The position numbers were made by a program, and so were the translations under genes. Of a stretch of DNA of 36,879 nt, positions 1 through 7,240 are shown one piece after another. The notes beneath the pieces were generated by a model, which searched no databases, had not been told where the DNA came from, and saw only the letters and a list, made by a program, of their open reading frames with translations. This stretch comes from an uncultured Bacilli bacterium (GTDB lineage: Bacteria > Bacillota_I > Bacilli_A > RF39 > UBA660): the NCBI GenBank assembly GCA_947625625.1, contig CANQPC010000013.1:1-36879 (forward strand), in the 5' to 3' direction. Each line of letters opens with the position of its first letter. The stretch's first letter is position 1.

Positions 1-50
1 GAAAAAAACTCTCGTTTTTCCCTTTATTTATAAGGAATTGTGAGAGTTTT
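1..50 (-). terminator. Intrinsic terminator downstream of the coiled-coil membrane protein gene
   Basis: Perfect 9-bp inverted repeat: AAAACTCTC at 5-13 and GAGAGTTTT at 42-50. Read on the minus strand, the second arm runs straight into seven Ts (positions 8 to 2), the layout of a Rho-independent terminator. The 28-nt loop holds a smaller inner pairing (CCTT with AAGG). It lies about 65 nt after the minus-strand gene that stops at 115. The segment 51-114 holds nothing else that I can support. Confidence 0.6.
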
Positions 51-114
51 CGCTTTCTATAACTGACAAACTCAAGAATGTATCTATTTACCTACTAGCT
101 AAATAAATTAATTT

Positions 115-843
115 TTATTTATTTTCTTTTTCAGAATTATTTTCATTCTTATTTATACTATTTTTGATACCTTTATTTACTTCTTCAGTGATAGTTCCTG
201 CTGCTTTTCCAATAGTTGGAGCCATTTTGTCAATTACTTCTTTGGTAATAGGCATATTCTGTTGAATAGTAAATGCTCTTATTTCTCTTTCTTTTGCTAT
301 TAAATATATTCCCATAGATACAATACAGCTTGCAATAATTATAAAAATACCAAATGCATAATATGGTGCATATTTAGTGACATTATTAGATGATTTAAAT
401 GTGTCTTTTTTTACTTCCTCTATCCCTAGATTCATAAGTTCTTTATTGTAATTATAAAGTTCTTCTTGAAGCTTTTTCTCTTCTTGCTCTTTAGTTTTTA
501 TTTCATTATCTTTTTCATAATACCTGTCACTATACCCTTTATCATCAATAAATATTTGTGTTAGTTCTGTTTTTAATTCTGATATTTCTGATTCTATATT
601 GTCTATCTGTGATTGAGTATTATTTATATCAGCTTGTATTTCTTCTTTAGTTCTTAGTTTTTCTTCAACTTGGCTATTATTTTCAACATTTTCTTCTTTA
701 CCGTTTCTTTGTTTTATTGCACCAGTAGCTATTAGAAGTCCTCCTAATAAAATGCCTATTATTAATATTACTAGTGAAATAATAGTAATTTTCTTTTTTA
801 TTTTTAAATAGCTTTCTTCACTTAAATACTCTTTTTGTTCCAT
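115..843 (-). CDS. Two-helix membrane protein with central coiled coil, unknown function
   Basis: A 242-residue protein that I do not recognise. It has a basic N-terminus, a hydrophobic helix at about residues 19-42, and a charged Glu/Lys/Gln-rich segment at about 50-140 with heptad-like spacing expected to form a coiled coil. A second membrane helix follows at about 160-182, then a hydrophilic tail of about 60 residues. Both ends would lie on the same side of the membrane, with the coiled coil on the other side, by inference outside the cell. No catalytic motif is visible. The start is ATG, with GGGAG about 14 nt upstream, which is wider than usual spacing. It lies downstream of an ABC-F gene on the same strand but is separated by about 170 bases with its own possible TATAAT (minus strand, 973-978). 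Coding status is well supported; function is unknown. Confidence 0.75.
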   Translation of the reverse strand: MEQKEYLSEESYLKIKKKITIISLVILIIGILLGGLLIATGAIKQRNGKEENVENNSQVEEKLRTKEEIQADINNTQSQIDNIESEISELKTELTQIFIDDKGYSDRYYEKDNEIKTKEQEEKKLQEELYNYNKELMNLGIEEVKKDTFKSSNNVTKYAPYYAFGIFIIIASCIVSMGIYLIAKEREIRAFTIQQNMPITKEVIDKMAPTIGKAAGTITEEVNKGIKNSINKNENNSEKENK

Positions 844-1014
844 TATAATATAGCAGCTCCCTTCTTAATATAAATATATCAAAATTTTAATTAATTGTAA
901 AGAGCAATGATACGGGCATAAAAGTATCATTTATGACCTACTTCATATATAATTAAATATTTAATTTACCCTATTATAACTTTTATAGTTTATTTAATAA
1001 TATAAAAAACTATT

Positions 1015-2613
1015 TTAGAAATATTTTTTATCATAAAATAAAATTTTACCACTTGGCAACATTATTAATCTATCAATTCCTAAATGATTTATAAATTCTA
1101 GGTTATGTGAAACGACTATCATTGTTCCATCAAAAGTTTTGAAAGCCTCTGCGATTACAACTTGAGTATCTGAATCTAAATGGTTAGTAGGTTCATCTAA
1201 TATTAATAAATTGGCTCCTTTTACAGATAATTTAGCTAAAGCTACTCTACTTCTTTCCCCCGGAGATAATATTGATACTTTTTTAAAGACATCATCTCCA
1301 TAAAATAAAAATCTTCCTAAAACATTTCTAATCTGTTTCTGCGTTAATTGTATGTCCGAAAAATTTTCTATTATACTTTTTTCATTATCTAAAAGCTCAT
1401 GTTCTTGAGCGTAATAACCTAAGTCCGTTTTACTTCCAAATTTAATTGTCCCCAAATCAGGTTTCAACTGGCCTATAATTAATTTTAAAAGAGTCGATTT
1501 ACCAATTCCATTTTCCCCTACTATTAAAAATTTCTCTCCTTTATGAATTTCAAACGACAAGTTTTCAATTATATTAGTTGGCGACTTTTTATCATACTTA
1601 AAATACAAATTACTAACAGTCACTGGGTAATTTGAACTATCTCTCATCTTTTCCATTTTTATTTGCGCTTTTTTGCTTTGAGGAATAACTTCTATTTTAT
1701 TTTCTGTCAATTTTGCTAATTTTTTTTCACGATCTTGTGCCATACGTTTTCTCTTCCCTGAAGAGGACTGATACTTATCGACAATATCTTGTAGTTTCTT
1801 TATTTCCTTTTCTTGACTTTTAGCTTCTCGTAAAATAGCTTTTTCATATTCCTCATTTAATTTTAAAAATCTATTATAATTCCCATCATATAACTTCATT
1901 TTTTTAGTTCTTTTATCTAAAAAAAGTATTTTAGTCGTTATCGCATTTAAAAACTCTATGTCGTGTGAGATAACGTAGACACTACCTTTATATTCTTTTA
2001 AAAATTCCATTATAAATATCTTTGTTTCAAAGTCCAAATGATTAGTTGGCTCATCTAACAAAATAACTTCTGGTTTAGAATATAAAAGCTTGGCAAAAGC
2101 AACCTTTGATTTTTGCCCTCCCGATAATTCATTTAATTTTTTATTTAGCATATCATCAGTTATTCTTAAACCATGTATTATTTTAAGTAACTCTGTATTT
2201 GCACTATCATAGCCCCAGTATTCGAGCTTTTTTTGAATTTTATCGGCACTTTTAAATAATTGACTCTGCCCTTCTAAAGATGTTTCAATACCTATTTTAT
2301 CATAAATTCTTTGTAATTCCTTATTTAGTTTTTCTATCGGTCTTCCAGATAAAAGAAAGTCTAGTACTGTTATCTTCATTGATGGTACTTCATCACTAAT
2401 AATCTGTGGTAACCATTCAATTCTAGAATTATTACTAAACTTTATTGACCCGCTATCGGGGATAACTTGCCCTAATATAACTTTGAAAAAAGTAGTTTTC
2501 CCCGCTCCATTAGCGCCTACTATGCCAACTTTTTCTCCTTCATTTACTATTAAATTAATATCATCAAAAATTTCTTGTACTCCAAAAAATAAAGATAAAT
2601 TTTTAATTTGCAT
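1015..2613 (-). CDS. ABC-F family ATPase (ribosome-associated translation factor or resistance type)
   Basis: A 532-residue protein with two ATP-binding cassettes on one chain and no membrane segments, the ABC-F layout. Domain 1 has Walker A GANGAGKT (33-40), signature LSGGQ (163-167) and Walker B ILLDEPTNHLD (184-194). A charged interdomain linker of roughly 245-325 matches the ABC-F P-site tRNA interaction motif region. Domain 2 has Walker A GENGIGKS (366-373), a variant signature LSPGERSR and LILDEPTNHLD. Family members bind the ribosomal E site and either rescue translation or displace antibiotics. The sequence alone does not say which applies here. The start is ATG with a good AAGGAG site, behind a promoter at 2642-2671. 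Flanking genes are on the same strand but separately spaced, so it is probably transcribed alone. Confidence 0.93.
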   Translation of the reverse strand: MQIKNLSLFFGVQEIFDDINLIVNEGEKVGIVGANGAGKTTFFKVILGQVIPDSGSIKFSNNSRIEWLPQIISDEVPSMKITVLDFLLSGRPIEKLNKELQRIYDKIGIETSLEGQSQLFKSADKIQKKLEYWGYDSANTELLKIIHGLRITDDMLNKKLNELSGGQKSKVAFAKLLYSKPEVILLDEPTNHLDFETKIFIMEFLKEYKGSVYVISHDIEFLNAITTKILFLDKRTKKMKLYDGNYNRFLKLNEEYEKAILREAKSQEKEIKKLQDIVDKYQSSSGKRKRMAQDREKKLAKLTENKIEVIPQSKKAQIKMEKMRDSSNYPVTVSNLYFKYDKKSPTNIIENLSFEIHKGEKFLIVGENGIGKSTLLKLIIGQLKPDLGTIKFGSKTDLGYYAQEHELLDNEKSIIENFSDIQLTQKQIRNVLGRFLFYGDDVFKKVSILSPGERSRVALAKLSVKGANLLILDEPTNHLDSDTQVVIAEAFKTFDGTMIVVSHNLEFINHLGIDRLIMLPSGKILFYDKKYF

Positions 2614-2641
2614 AAAATCAACTCCTTTTTGTCGGAATCTT

Positions 2642-2671
2642 ATAATAATAAACTTTTAAATTTATTGTAAA
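2642..2671 (-). promoter_or_regulatory. SigA-type promoter for the ABC-F gene
   Basis: On the minus strand, TTTACA (2671-2666) and TATTAT (2647-2642) are separated by 18 bp, 29 bases ahead of the ABC-F start. This implies a short leader of about 20 nt. Confidence 0.55.
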
Positions 2672-2727
2672 CTAAAATAAAAGAAAGTCAAGTCTCTTAA
2701 AATTACCCTCGAGAAATGATAATTTAA

Positions 2728-3792
2728 TTATTTCTGACGAACTTTCTTACAATTAGGTTCTTTACTAATTATATATTCTTCCATCGCAGAAAGTAATTTT
2801 GAAATTAAATCTTTATCACTTATATCTATACCAATACTTAAACATATTTCATAAACGCTTTTATCATTATAGTCAAATATATGATTATTTAAGTAAACAA
2901 TAGAATCTAAATCTGAGTATTTTCGAGCTAGAATTGTTAAAAAAGTCCCCAATAGATATTTATAATCATAAGCCATAATTTCTTCGCCAAGTATATATCC
3001 TATTTTTTTAGGATTATCTTCTAAAATATCTTTATTTTCTTCTTCACATTTACTTAATCTTTTACATAAATCAGTACACTCTTTTTCGAAATCTTTTTCA
3101 GAATATTCTGCTTCCTCATTTAGTAAATATTTTTGTAATAAAGTAAATGTCTTACTATCTAAATTACCAAAGCTTAAATAAGCTAATAGAATAATTTCGT
3201 ATTTAAATAAAGAATTAGAATTTCTTCTTATAGCTTTAATTCTATATAGATAATCTATTTCTTCTCTATTTACTCCTTTATCTAGTAGATAGTCAATAGC
3301 ATAAAATTCAAAATAGATAGCTAAAAATTCCGCCAAGTAATTAAAGTTTGTAGAATATTTTTTAGCATTAGTATAATGAATAAACTCGTGTACTAAAAGT
3401 CTTACATCATTATAATTAAATTCTCTACTAATATTAATTAAGGTTTTTACTTCTTGTTTCTGCCTATCATAAGTAATTAAACATTCTGAGCCATCATATT
3501 CATCATCATAACCAAAATCTAATTCCCCATTTGCTATTAATTTATCAAAACTTTCGAGATAACTACTATCAATATGTTCGATAATTTCTCTCGCTAAAAA
3601 ATAAACATCTTCATAAGTTAAATGATTTTGAACTACTTCATTTTCTAGCGAGTAATCATATATGAATCCAAAAAAAGAGTCATTTACTTCACCAATACGA
3701 TATATATTATCTAATAGGAAAGAATCATCTTCATTTAAATAAGAACAAATATCATTCAAATAATAATTTAATTTTTGATATATTTCTTCCAT
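2728..3792 (-). CDS. Putative HExxH zinc metallopeptidase, soluble
   Basis: A 354-residue acidic protein with no signal peptide or membrane helix. Residues 135-139 read HEFIH, a match to the HExxH zinc site, preceded by the hydrophobic run VRLLV. A downstream helix, NYLAEFLAIYFEFY (151-164), carries E155 and E162 as candidate third ligands, as in gluzincin-type peptidases. The spacing of 16 residues from H139 to E155 is on the short side. The rest is Leu/Glu/Tyr-rich, with no domain I can name. The start is ATG with AAAAAGGAG upstream and a near-consensus promoter at 3856-3885. It is divergent from parA. Zinc-peptidase chemistry is inferred from the motif alone, and substrate and family are unknown. 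It shares no obvious similarity beyond HExxH with the membrane protein at 25756. Confidence 0.8.
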   Translation of the reverse strand: MEEIYQKLNYYLNDICSYLNEDDSFLLDNIYRIGEVNDSFFGFIYDYSLENEVVQNHLTYEDVYFLAREIIEHIDSSYLESFDKLIANGELDFGYDDEYDGSECLITYDRQKQEVKTLINISREFNYNDVRLLVHEFIHYTNAKKYSTNFNYLAEFLAIYFEFYAIDYLLDKGVNREEIDYLYRIKAIRRNSNSLFKYEIILLAYLSFGNLDSKTFTLLQKYLLNEEAEYSEKDFEKECTDLCKRLSKCEEENKDILEDNPKKIGYILGEEIMAYDYKYLLGTFLTILARKYSDLDSIVYLNNHIFDYNDKSVYEICLSIGIDISDKDLISKLLSAMEEYIISKEPNCKKVRQK

Positions 3793-3855
3793 TTTATCTC
3801 CTTTTTAACTAATATATTTATTGCTTTTACTAGGGCACTTATTTTCTTGTTAAGT

Positions 3856-3885
3856 ATCATAACACGTATACTTTGAATATGTCAA
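3856..3885 (-). promoter_or_regulatory. Strong SigA-type promoter for the HExxH protein gene
   Basis: On the minus strand a consensus TTGACA (3885-3880) is followed after 18 bp by TATGAT (3861-3856). The start codon at 3792 lies about 57 nt past the predicted transcription start. Confidence 0.65.
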
Positions 3886-3996
3886 TTAATAATCGATAAC
3901 ATCAAAAAAAAATATTAAATTTAGAGACCTTAGACTCTAAATTCTTTTGGAAGACAGCAAGGCTTACAAAAGCCTGAAGCAATGAAATGCGAAAGG
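3882..3996 (+). repeat. Dispersed multi-hairpin element, copy 1 (upstream of parA)
   Basis: Three consecutive hairpins. H1 is AATTTAGAG (3918-3926) pairing with CTCTAAATT (3935-3943), followed by CTTTTG. H2 is AGGCTT (3960-3965), loop ACAA, AAGCCT (3970-3975). H3 is GCA (3979-3981) pairing with TGC (3988-3990), followed by GAAAGGG. The same order of hairpins, with H2 and the following GAAGC identical, recurs at 8890-8976, and H1 alone recurs at 6974-7011. Outside the pairing segments the copies differ, so structure looks better kept than sequence. The element could be a small palindromic mobile element or a structured RNA. I cannot match it to a known riboswitch class. Confidence 0.7.
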
Positions 3997-4037
3997 GAAA
4001 AAGAGAAGAAATATTTTAAAAGACCTTTCTTTTTTTT
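3991..4037 (+). terminator. Possible attenuator or terminator just ahead of parA
   Basis: GAAAGG (3991-3996) can pair with CCTTTC (4024-4029), which runs directly into eight Ts. The loop is large (27 nt), so the hairpin is weak unless the AT-rich loop folds further. If transcription through the upstream hairpin element reaches parA, this would be a premature stop. Alternatively it ends a small RNA made from 3882 onward. Confidence 0.35.
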
Positions 4038-4082
4038 ATATTTTTTGATACAATGGTAATTAAGGAATACAAGGTGACATTT

Positions 4083-4895
4083 ATGGGAAAAATTATTGCA
4101 ATCGTAAACCAAAAGGGGGGCGTAGGGAAGACGACAACCAGTATTAATCTAGCGGCTTCTCTAGGTGTTTTAAATAAAAAAGTTCTCCTTGTCGATTTAG
4201 ATCCTCAAGGTAATGCTACTACAGGAGTTGGAATTGACAAAGGTGATATATCGAGTAGTATTTATGAAGTACTGACAATGAAAAATACTATTCAAAATTC
4301 AATTATAAAGACAAAGAGCAAGAACCTCGATTTACTTCCAGCATATCTCAATCTAGCCGGAGTAGATATGGAACTTATCGAGTTAGAGCGAAAGGCCAAA
4401 AGTGATGGAACTACTTTTAATAGAGTATTAAGATTAAAAGAAGAACTTACTAAAGTAAAAGAAAATTATGACTTTATTTTAATCGATTGTCCTCCATCAT
4501 TAGGAATTCTTACTACCAATGCTCTCGCGGCCGCTAACTCAGTTTTAATTCCCGTACAGTGTGAATACTTTGCATTGGAAGGAATTATGCAACTTATCAA
4601 TACAATTATGCTCGCCCAAAGAAAAGTTAATCCTAATCTCGATATTGAAGGTGTCTTACTTACGATGTTTTCCAATACAAATTTAGGTGTCGAAGTTATC
4701 GAAAGTATTAAAGGTTTCTTCAAGGAAAGAGTTTACGATACAATTATTCCAAGACTCGTAAGACTTGCCGAAGCACCATCACATGGAAAACCAATTCTCG
4801 AATATGAACCAAGAAATAAAGGCACTATTGCCTATTTAAATTTAGCAAAGGAGGTTATAGAAAGAAATGGAACAGAAGAAGAAAGCCCTAGGTAA
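4083..4895 (+). CDS. parA: ParA/Soj chromosome partitioning ATPase
   Basis: A 270-residue deviant-Walker P-loop ATPase of the ParA/MinD family. It binds DNA nonspecifically when ATP-bound, dimerises, and is stimulated by ParB to move or regulate the replication origin region. Visible motifs are KGGVGKTT with the signature lysine (11-18), DLDPQGN (38-44) and the Walker B-like FILIDCPPSLG (131-141). The C-terminal block around LVRLAEAPSHGKPILEY is typical of Soj. An in-frame ATG at 4053 would add ten residues without family similarity. I chose 4083 because AAGGTGA (4071-4077) sits 5 nt before it and the protein then begins right at the first beta strand. The parB start lies inside its 3' end (29-bp overlap), and AAAGGAGG at 4847-4854 serves parB. 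Confidence 0.96.
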   Translation: MGKIIAIVNQKGGVGKTTTSINLAASLGVLNKKVLLVDLDPQGNATTGVGIDKGDISSSIYEVLTMKNTIQNSIIKTKSKNLDLLPAYLNLAGVDMELIELERKAKSDGTTFNRVLRLKEELTKVKENYDFILIDCPPSLGILTTNALAAANSVLIPVQCEYFALEGIMQLINTIMLAQRKVNPNLDIEGVLLTMFSNTNLGVEVIESIKGFFKERVYDTIIPRLVRLAEAPSHGKPILEYEPRNKGTIAYLNLAKEVIERNGTEEESPR

Positions 4896-5751
4896 AGGAC
4901 TAGAGGAATTATTTTCAAGTGAAGTATTAGATTTTGATACCTTTGAAAGTAATATCATGGAAACAGCAACCGAAGATGAAATTAAAGAATTACCAGTATC
5001 TGAAATTAGACCTAATCCTTATCAGCCTCGTAAAACTTTTAATGAAGAAGCATTAAACGAATTAGCGGAATCAATTAAAAATTTTGGCGTTTTTCAACCA
5101 ATTATCGTCAAGAAAGCTATCAAAGGCTACGACCTTATCGCTGGTGAAAGAAGACTAAGAGCTAGTAAGCTTGCCGGTATGGAAACAATCCCCGCAATAG
5201 TTAAGGATTTCACTGACGAAGAAATGCGAGAAATATCCCTTCTCGAGAACATTCAGAGAGAAAATCTTACCGCTATTGAACTTGCTTGGGCCTATAAAGG
5301 TATTATCGATAATTTAGATATTAGGCAAGAAGATTTAGCTCAAAAGATAGGTAAGAGTAGAAGTCATATTACCAATACACTCGGACTTTTAAACTTACCC
5401 GAAGACGTGCAAAAAATGATATTAAATGGTGAAATCTCGATGGGACATGCTCGTGTTTTAAGTAAAATGGAAGACGACCATGAAGTAGAAGAACTAGCAG
5501 ATAAAATCGTCAAAGAAAATATGAGTGTTCATACTCTCGAAGAAATAAGTCAAAACGAAGATATAAAGAAGAGAATCCCCATCACTAGAAGAGAAACACC
5601 TTCTAATTCTAAATATTCACAAGTAGAAAATGAAATGCAAGAAGTATTAGGAACCAAAGTTAAAGTTGACAATAAAAAAATAAATATTTATTTTGAAAAC
5701 ATTAATGATTTAAATAGAATTCTCGAGATAATGGGAATTGAGATTAAATAG
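4867..5751 (+). CDS. parB: ParB/Spo0J chromosome partitioning protein
   Basis: A 294-residue CTP-dependent DNA clamp that loads at parS and partners with ParA. The N-terminus KALGKGLEELF is the conserved ParA-stimulating peptide of Spo0J. The ParB/sulfiredoxin-like CTP-binding core spans about 40-135, with GERRLRAS (93-100) and ENIQREN (127-133). A helix-turn-helix follows at about 155-175 (EDLAQKIGKSRSHITNTL), then GEISMGHARVL, and a C-terminal dimerisation segment at about 245-294. Length is normal for chromosomal ParB. It overlaps parA by 29 bp, with a good AAAGGAGG 12 nt before ATG, so the two are translated from one message. No 16-bp parS-like palindrome containing CACGTG was found in this window. 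Confidence 0.96.
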   Translation: MEQKKKALGKGLEELFSSEVLDFDTFESNIMETATEDEIKELPVSEIRPNPYQPRKTFNEEALNELAESIKNFGVFQPIIVKKAIKGYDLIAGERRLRASKLAGMETIPAIVKDFTDEEMREISLLENIQRENLTAIELAWAYKGIIDNLDIRQEDLAQKIGKSRSHITNTLGLLNLPEDVQKMILNGEISMGHARVLSKMEDDHEVEELADKIVKENMSVHTLEEISQNEDIKKRIPITRRETPSNSKYSQVENEMQEVLGTKVKVDNKKINIYFENINDLNRILEIMGIEIK

Positions 5752-5778
5752 AAAATAACATTTCTATTTTTTTTATTT
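5746..5778 (+). terminator. Terminator of parA-parB
   Basis: AAATAGAAA (5746-5754, including the parB stop codon) pairs perfectly with TTTCTATTT (5761-5769) across a 6-nt loop, followed by a long T run. The stem is AT-rich but the tail is strong. Confidence 0.65.
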
Positions 5779-5851
5779 AGTACACCTGTAGTTAATATTT
5801 TTCATTTAGACATTCTATTTTGCTAGCTTCCAAGTAAGAAAACAATTTAAT

Positions 5852-5891
5852 ATACCGCAGTGGTATTATTTTGTTTGTTTATGATAACCAC
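5852..5891 (+). promoter_or_regulatory. Inverted repeats upstream of the cold-shock gene promoter
   Basis: ATACC-N5-GGTAT (5852-5866) is a perfect short palindrome. GTGGT (5860-5864) can alternatively pair with ACCAC (5887-5891). Both lie 40-75 bp upstream of the -35 box of the csp promoter, in an otherwise featureless 177-bp stretch. They could be an operator or an upstream element; there is no direct support. Confidence 0.25.
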
Positions 5892-5928
5892 ATCAAGAAT
5901 TTTGTCGTTTTTTGTCTTACTTAATTGT

Positions 5929-5958
5929 TTGCAAATCACTAGTGCAGTATACTATAAT
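5929..5958 (+). promoter_or_regulatory. SigA-type promoter for the cold-shock protein gene
   Basis: TTGCAA (5929-5934) and consensus TATAAT (5953-5958) with an 18-bp spacer. Predicted transcription start is about 5965, giving a leader of only about 30 nt. The long thermosensing leader known from E. coli cspA is therefore not evident. Confidence 0.65.
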
Positions 5959-5995
5959 ATTCTTGTAGGGAAGAACAGAAAGGTAAGGTGGTATT

Positions 5996-6208
5996 ATGCA
6001 AGGAAGAGTTAAATGGTTTAACAATGAAAAAGGTTATGGCTTCATTGACTATCCAGAGGGCGAAGATATCTTCGTTCATTATTCTGCAATTAAGCAAGAT
6101 GGATACAAGACATTATCTGAAGGACAAATTGTCGAATTTGATCTCATCGAGACTGCTAAAGGTTTACAGGCAATTAACGTGCTTGCCGTTAATAACGTAA
6201 AAGCATAA
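5996..6208 (+). CDS. csp: Cold-shock protein (CspA/CspB family)
   Basis: A 70-residue single cold-shock domain that binds single-stranded RNA/DNA and acts as an RNA chaperone in the cytoplasm. It starts with the family-typical [15 protein letters not shown], containing RNP1 (KGYGFI, 13-18), followed by RNP2 (DIFVHYSAI). It ends with an acidic/hydrophobic OB-fold strand ([17 protein letters not shown]). Length is standard. ATG is preceded by AAGGTAAGGTGG at short spacing. It is monocistronic: it has its own promoter and a strong terminator at 6217-6247. The specific paralogue (CspA, B, C or D) cannot be assigned. Confidence 0.96.
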   Translation: MQGRVKWFNNEKGYGFIDYPEGEDIFVHYSAIKQDGYKTLSEGQIVEFDLIETAKGLQAINVLAVNNVKA

Positions 6209-6216
6209 TTTACAGT

Positions 6217-6247
6217 AAGACAACTTTCTTTTAGTTGTCTTATTTTT
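6217..6247 (+). terminator. Terminator of csp
   Basis: AAGACAACT (6217-6225) pairs perfectly with AGTTGTCTT (6233-6241) across a 7-nt loop, followed by ATTTTTC. Confidence 0.85.
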
Positions 6248-6265
6248 CTATTAATAGAGGTGGAT

Positions 6266-6943
6266 ATGAAGTATTTAAAAAATTTATGGCTTTCTATAAG
6301 AAGTATTTTTGGAATAATGCTTATTCTTTATAGTTTACTTATCTTATCATTTTTTCTTTTTGGTAAAGAAAATGCCACTAAAGGAGCTTATCTATTAGTC
6401 TTATTATTTCAAATTGGATATATTATCTATATATATAGGAAAGAAAAATTTACTATTAAAACTACAGTTAATTATTTTCCATTCATTTTAATTGGTACAT
6501 CTATTGCTATTATTTTTAATATGTTTATTTTTAAAATAGGAATTAAATTCGAAGTCAACTATCATGTATCTCCTTTTACTTATATCATTTCTTCATCAAT
6601 AATTGGTCCTATTTTCGAAGAACTTATCTTTCGGCATAAATTAGTTCCTCGCCTTCGTAAATTTAATTCGAAGATGATGACAATTCTATTATCAGGAATA
6701 ATTTTCAGTTTTTGTCATGCCAATCATATTGTCGGAATATATGCTCTAATAGTGGGCTTTATATTAGCTTATTTTTATCTCAAATATCAAAATATTTTAA
6801 TTCCTATTATTATTCATATATCAGGTAATCTAATTGTCAATCTTCTCTTTGACTATAATACAGTAATTCTTATCTTAGGAATCATCATTCTAATTCTTGG
6901 TATATTTGGAGTAAGAATAGAAAATAAAAAAATAGGGCATTAA
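6266..6943 (+). CDS. CPBP-family intramembrane glutamic protease (Abi/Rce1-like)
   Basis: A 225-residue polytopic membrane protein with about six to eight hydrophobic helices. It carries the CPBP motifs: EELIFRHKL (E118, E119, R123), a histidine in FSFCHANH (H151) and HISGN (H184, N188). These line the intramembrane active site in Rce1-type proteases. Substrates are unknown; in Bacillota such genes often occur beside bacteriocin or stress loci, but none is seen here. I prefer ATG at 6266 over the GTG at 6260 because AGAGGTGG (6256-6263) then acts as a ribosome site, although at short spacing. The stop codon (6941-6943) lies inside a 76-bp repeat that recurs after the next gene. Confidence 0.88.
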   Translation: MKYLKNLWLSIRSIFGIMLILYSLLILSFFLFGKENATKGAYLLVLLFQIGYIIYIYRKEKFTIKTTVNYFPFILIGTSIAIIFNMFIFKIGIKFEVNYHVSPFTYIISSSIIGPIFEELIFRHKLVPRLRKFNSKMMTILLSGIIFSFCHANHIVGIYALIVGFILAYFYLKYQNILIPIIIHISGNLIVNLLFDYNTVILILGIIILILGIFGVRIENKKIGH

Positions 6944-7013
6944 TTATTGCAAACCATATATCTTTATATAATTAAATTTAGAGACTTTTATAGGCTCTAA
7001 ATTTCTTTTTGTA
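6938..7013 (+). repeat. Direct repeat, left copy, bracketing the ABC-F unit (includes terminator)
   Basis: 76 bp matching 8854-8929 at 75 of 76 positions; the only difference is A6958 versus C8874. It includes the stop codon of the CPBP gene and a terminator: AAATTTAGAG (6974-6983) pairs with CTCTAAATTT (6995-7004), followed by CTTTTT. Similarity ends sharply at 7013. The next ten bases, GCTTGCAAGC, are a perfect palindrome, whereas the right copy continues into two further hairpins. Confidence 0.92.
6974..7011 (+). terminator. Terminator of the CPBP gene
   Basis: A 10-bp perfect stem with an 11-nt loop and a CTTTTTG tail. Arms and loop are identical to the terminator at 8890-8927. Confidence 0.75.
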
Positions 7014-7050
7014 GCTTGCAAGCATCTTGAATAAAATACCTGAATTTAAA

Positions 7051-7078
7051 TTGACAATTAAGTAAATTCATATATAAT
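7051..7078 (+). promoter_or_regulatory. Consensus SigA-type promoter for the second ABC-F gene
   Basis: Perfect TTGACA (7051-7056) and TATAAT (7073-7078) hexamers with a 16-bp spacer. The predicted leader to the ABC-F start is about 155 nt. That leader contains a self-complementary AAATATTT pair and no ATG-started leader peptide. Confidence 0.7.
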
Positions 7079-7240
7079 ATAATTTAGAAAAAATATTTTA
7101 GACTTTTCATAAATATTTTAATAATTGGACCATTTATTATTTTCAATAAAACTATAAATCATTAAAGTTCGATTTAGCTAATTATAATATAAAAAAGATT
7201 CAGTGGAAAAAGAAAGAGAACTGTGAGGTGTGTGGTTCCC

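Noticed and set aside
906-931. AATGATAC/GTATCATT hairpin as the terminator of the first ABC-F gene
   Set aside because: The 8-bp stem is perfect but no T run follows on either strand, so it is not a convincing intrinsic terminator.
3970-3997. CTGAAGC...GCGAAAG in copy 1 looks like a hammerhead ribozyme core (CUGANGA...GAAA)
   Set aside because: The A after CUGANG is C, and copy 3 has GCGGAAGG instead of GAAA, so the core is not conserved between copies.
3930-4112. 60-codon open frame on the minus strand across the parA start
   Set aside because: It overlaps the hairpin element and parA, has no ribosome site, and its residues (Cys/Phe/Lys-rich) look like translated repeat and poly-A/T.
4083-5995. 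parS site near parA-parB
   Set aside because: No TGTTTCACGTGAAACA-like palindrome and no CACGTG core was found here by eye; the sites may lie elsewhere on the chromosome.
5988-6200. Open frame in another phase over the cold-shock gene
   Set aside because: The csp frame has clear RNP motifs and a ribosome site; the other frame is a by-product.
6945-6960. GCAAACC in the repeat resembles part of the cyclic di-GMP-I riboswitch
   Set aside because: The other conserved blocks and the paired stems of that riboswitch are missing, and the segment lies at the end of a gene before a terminator.
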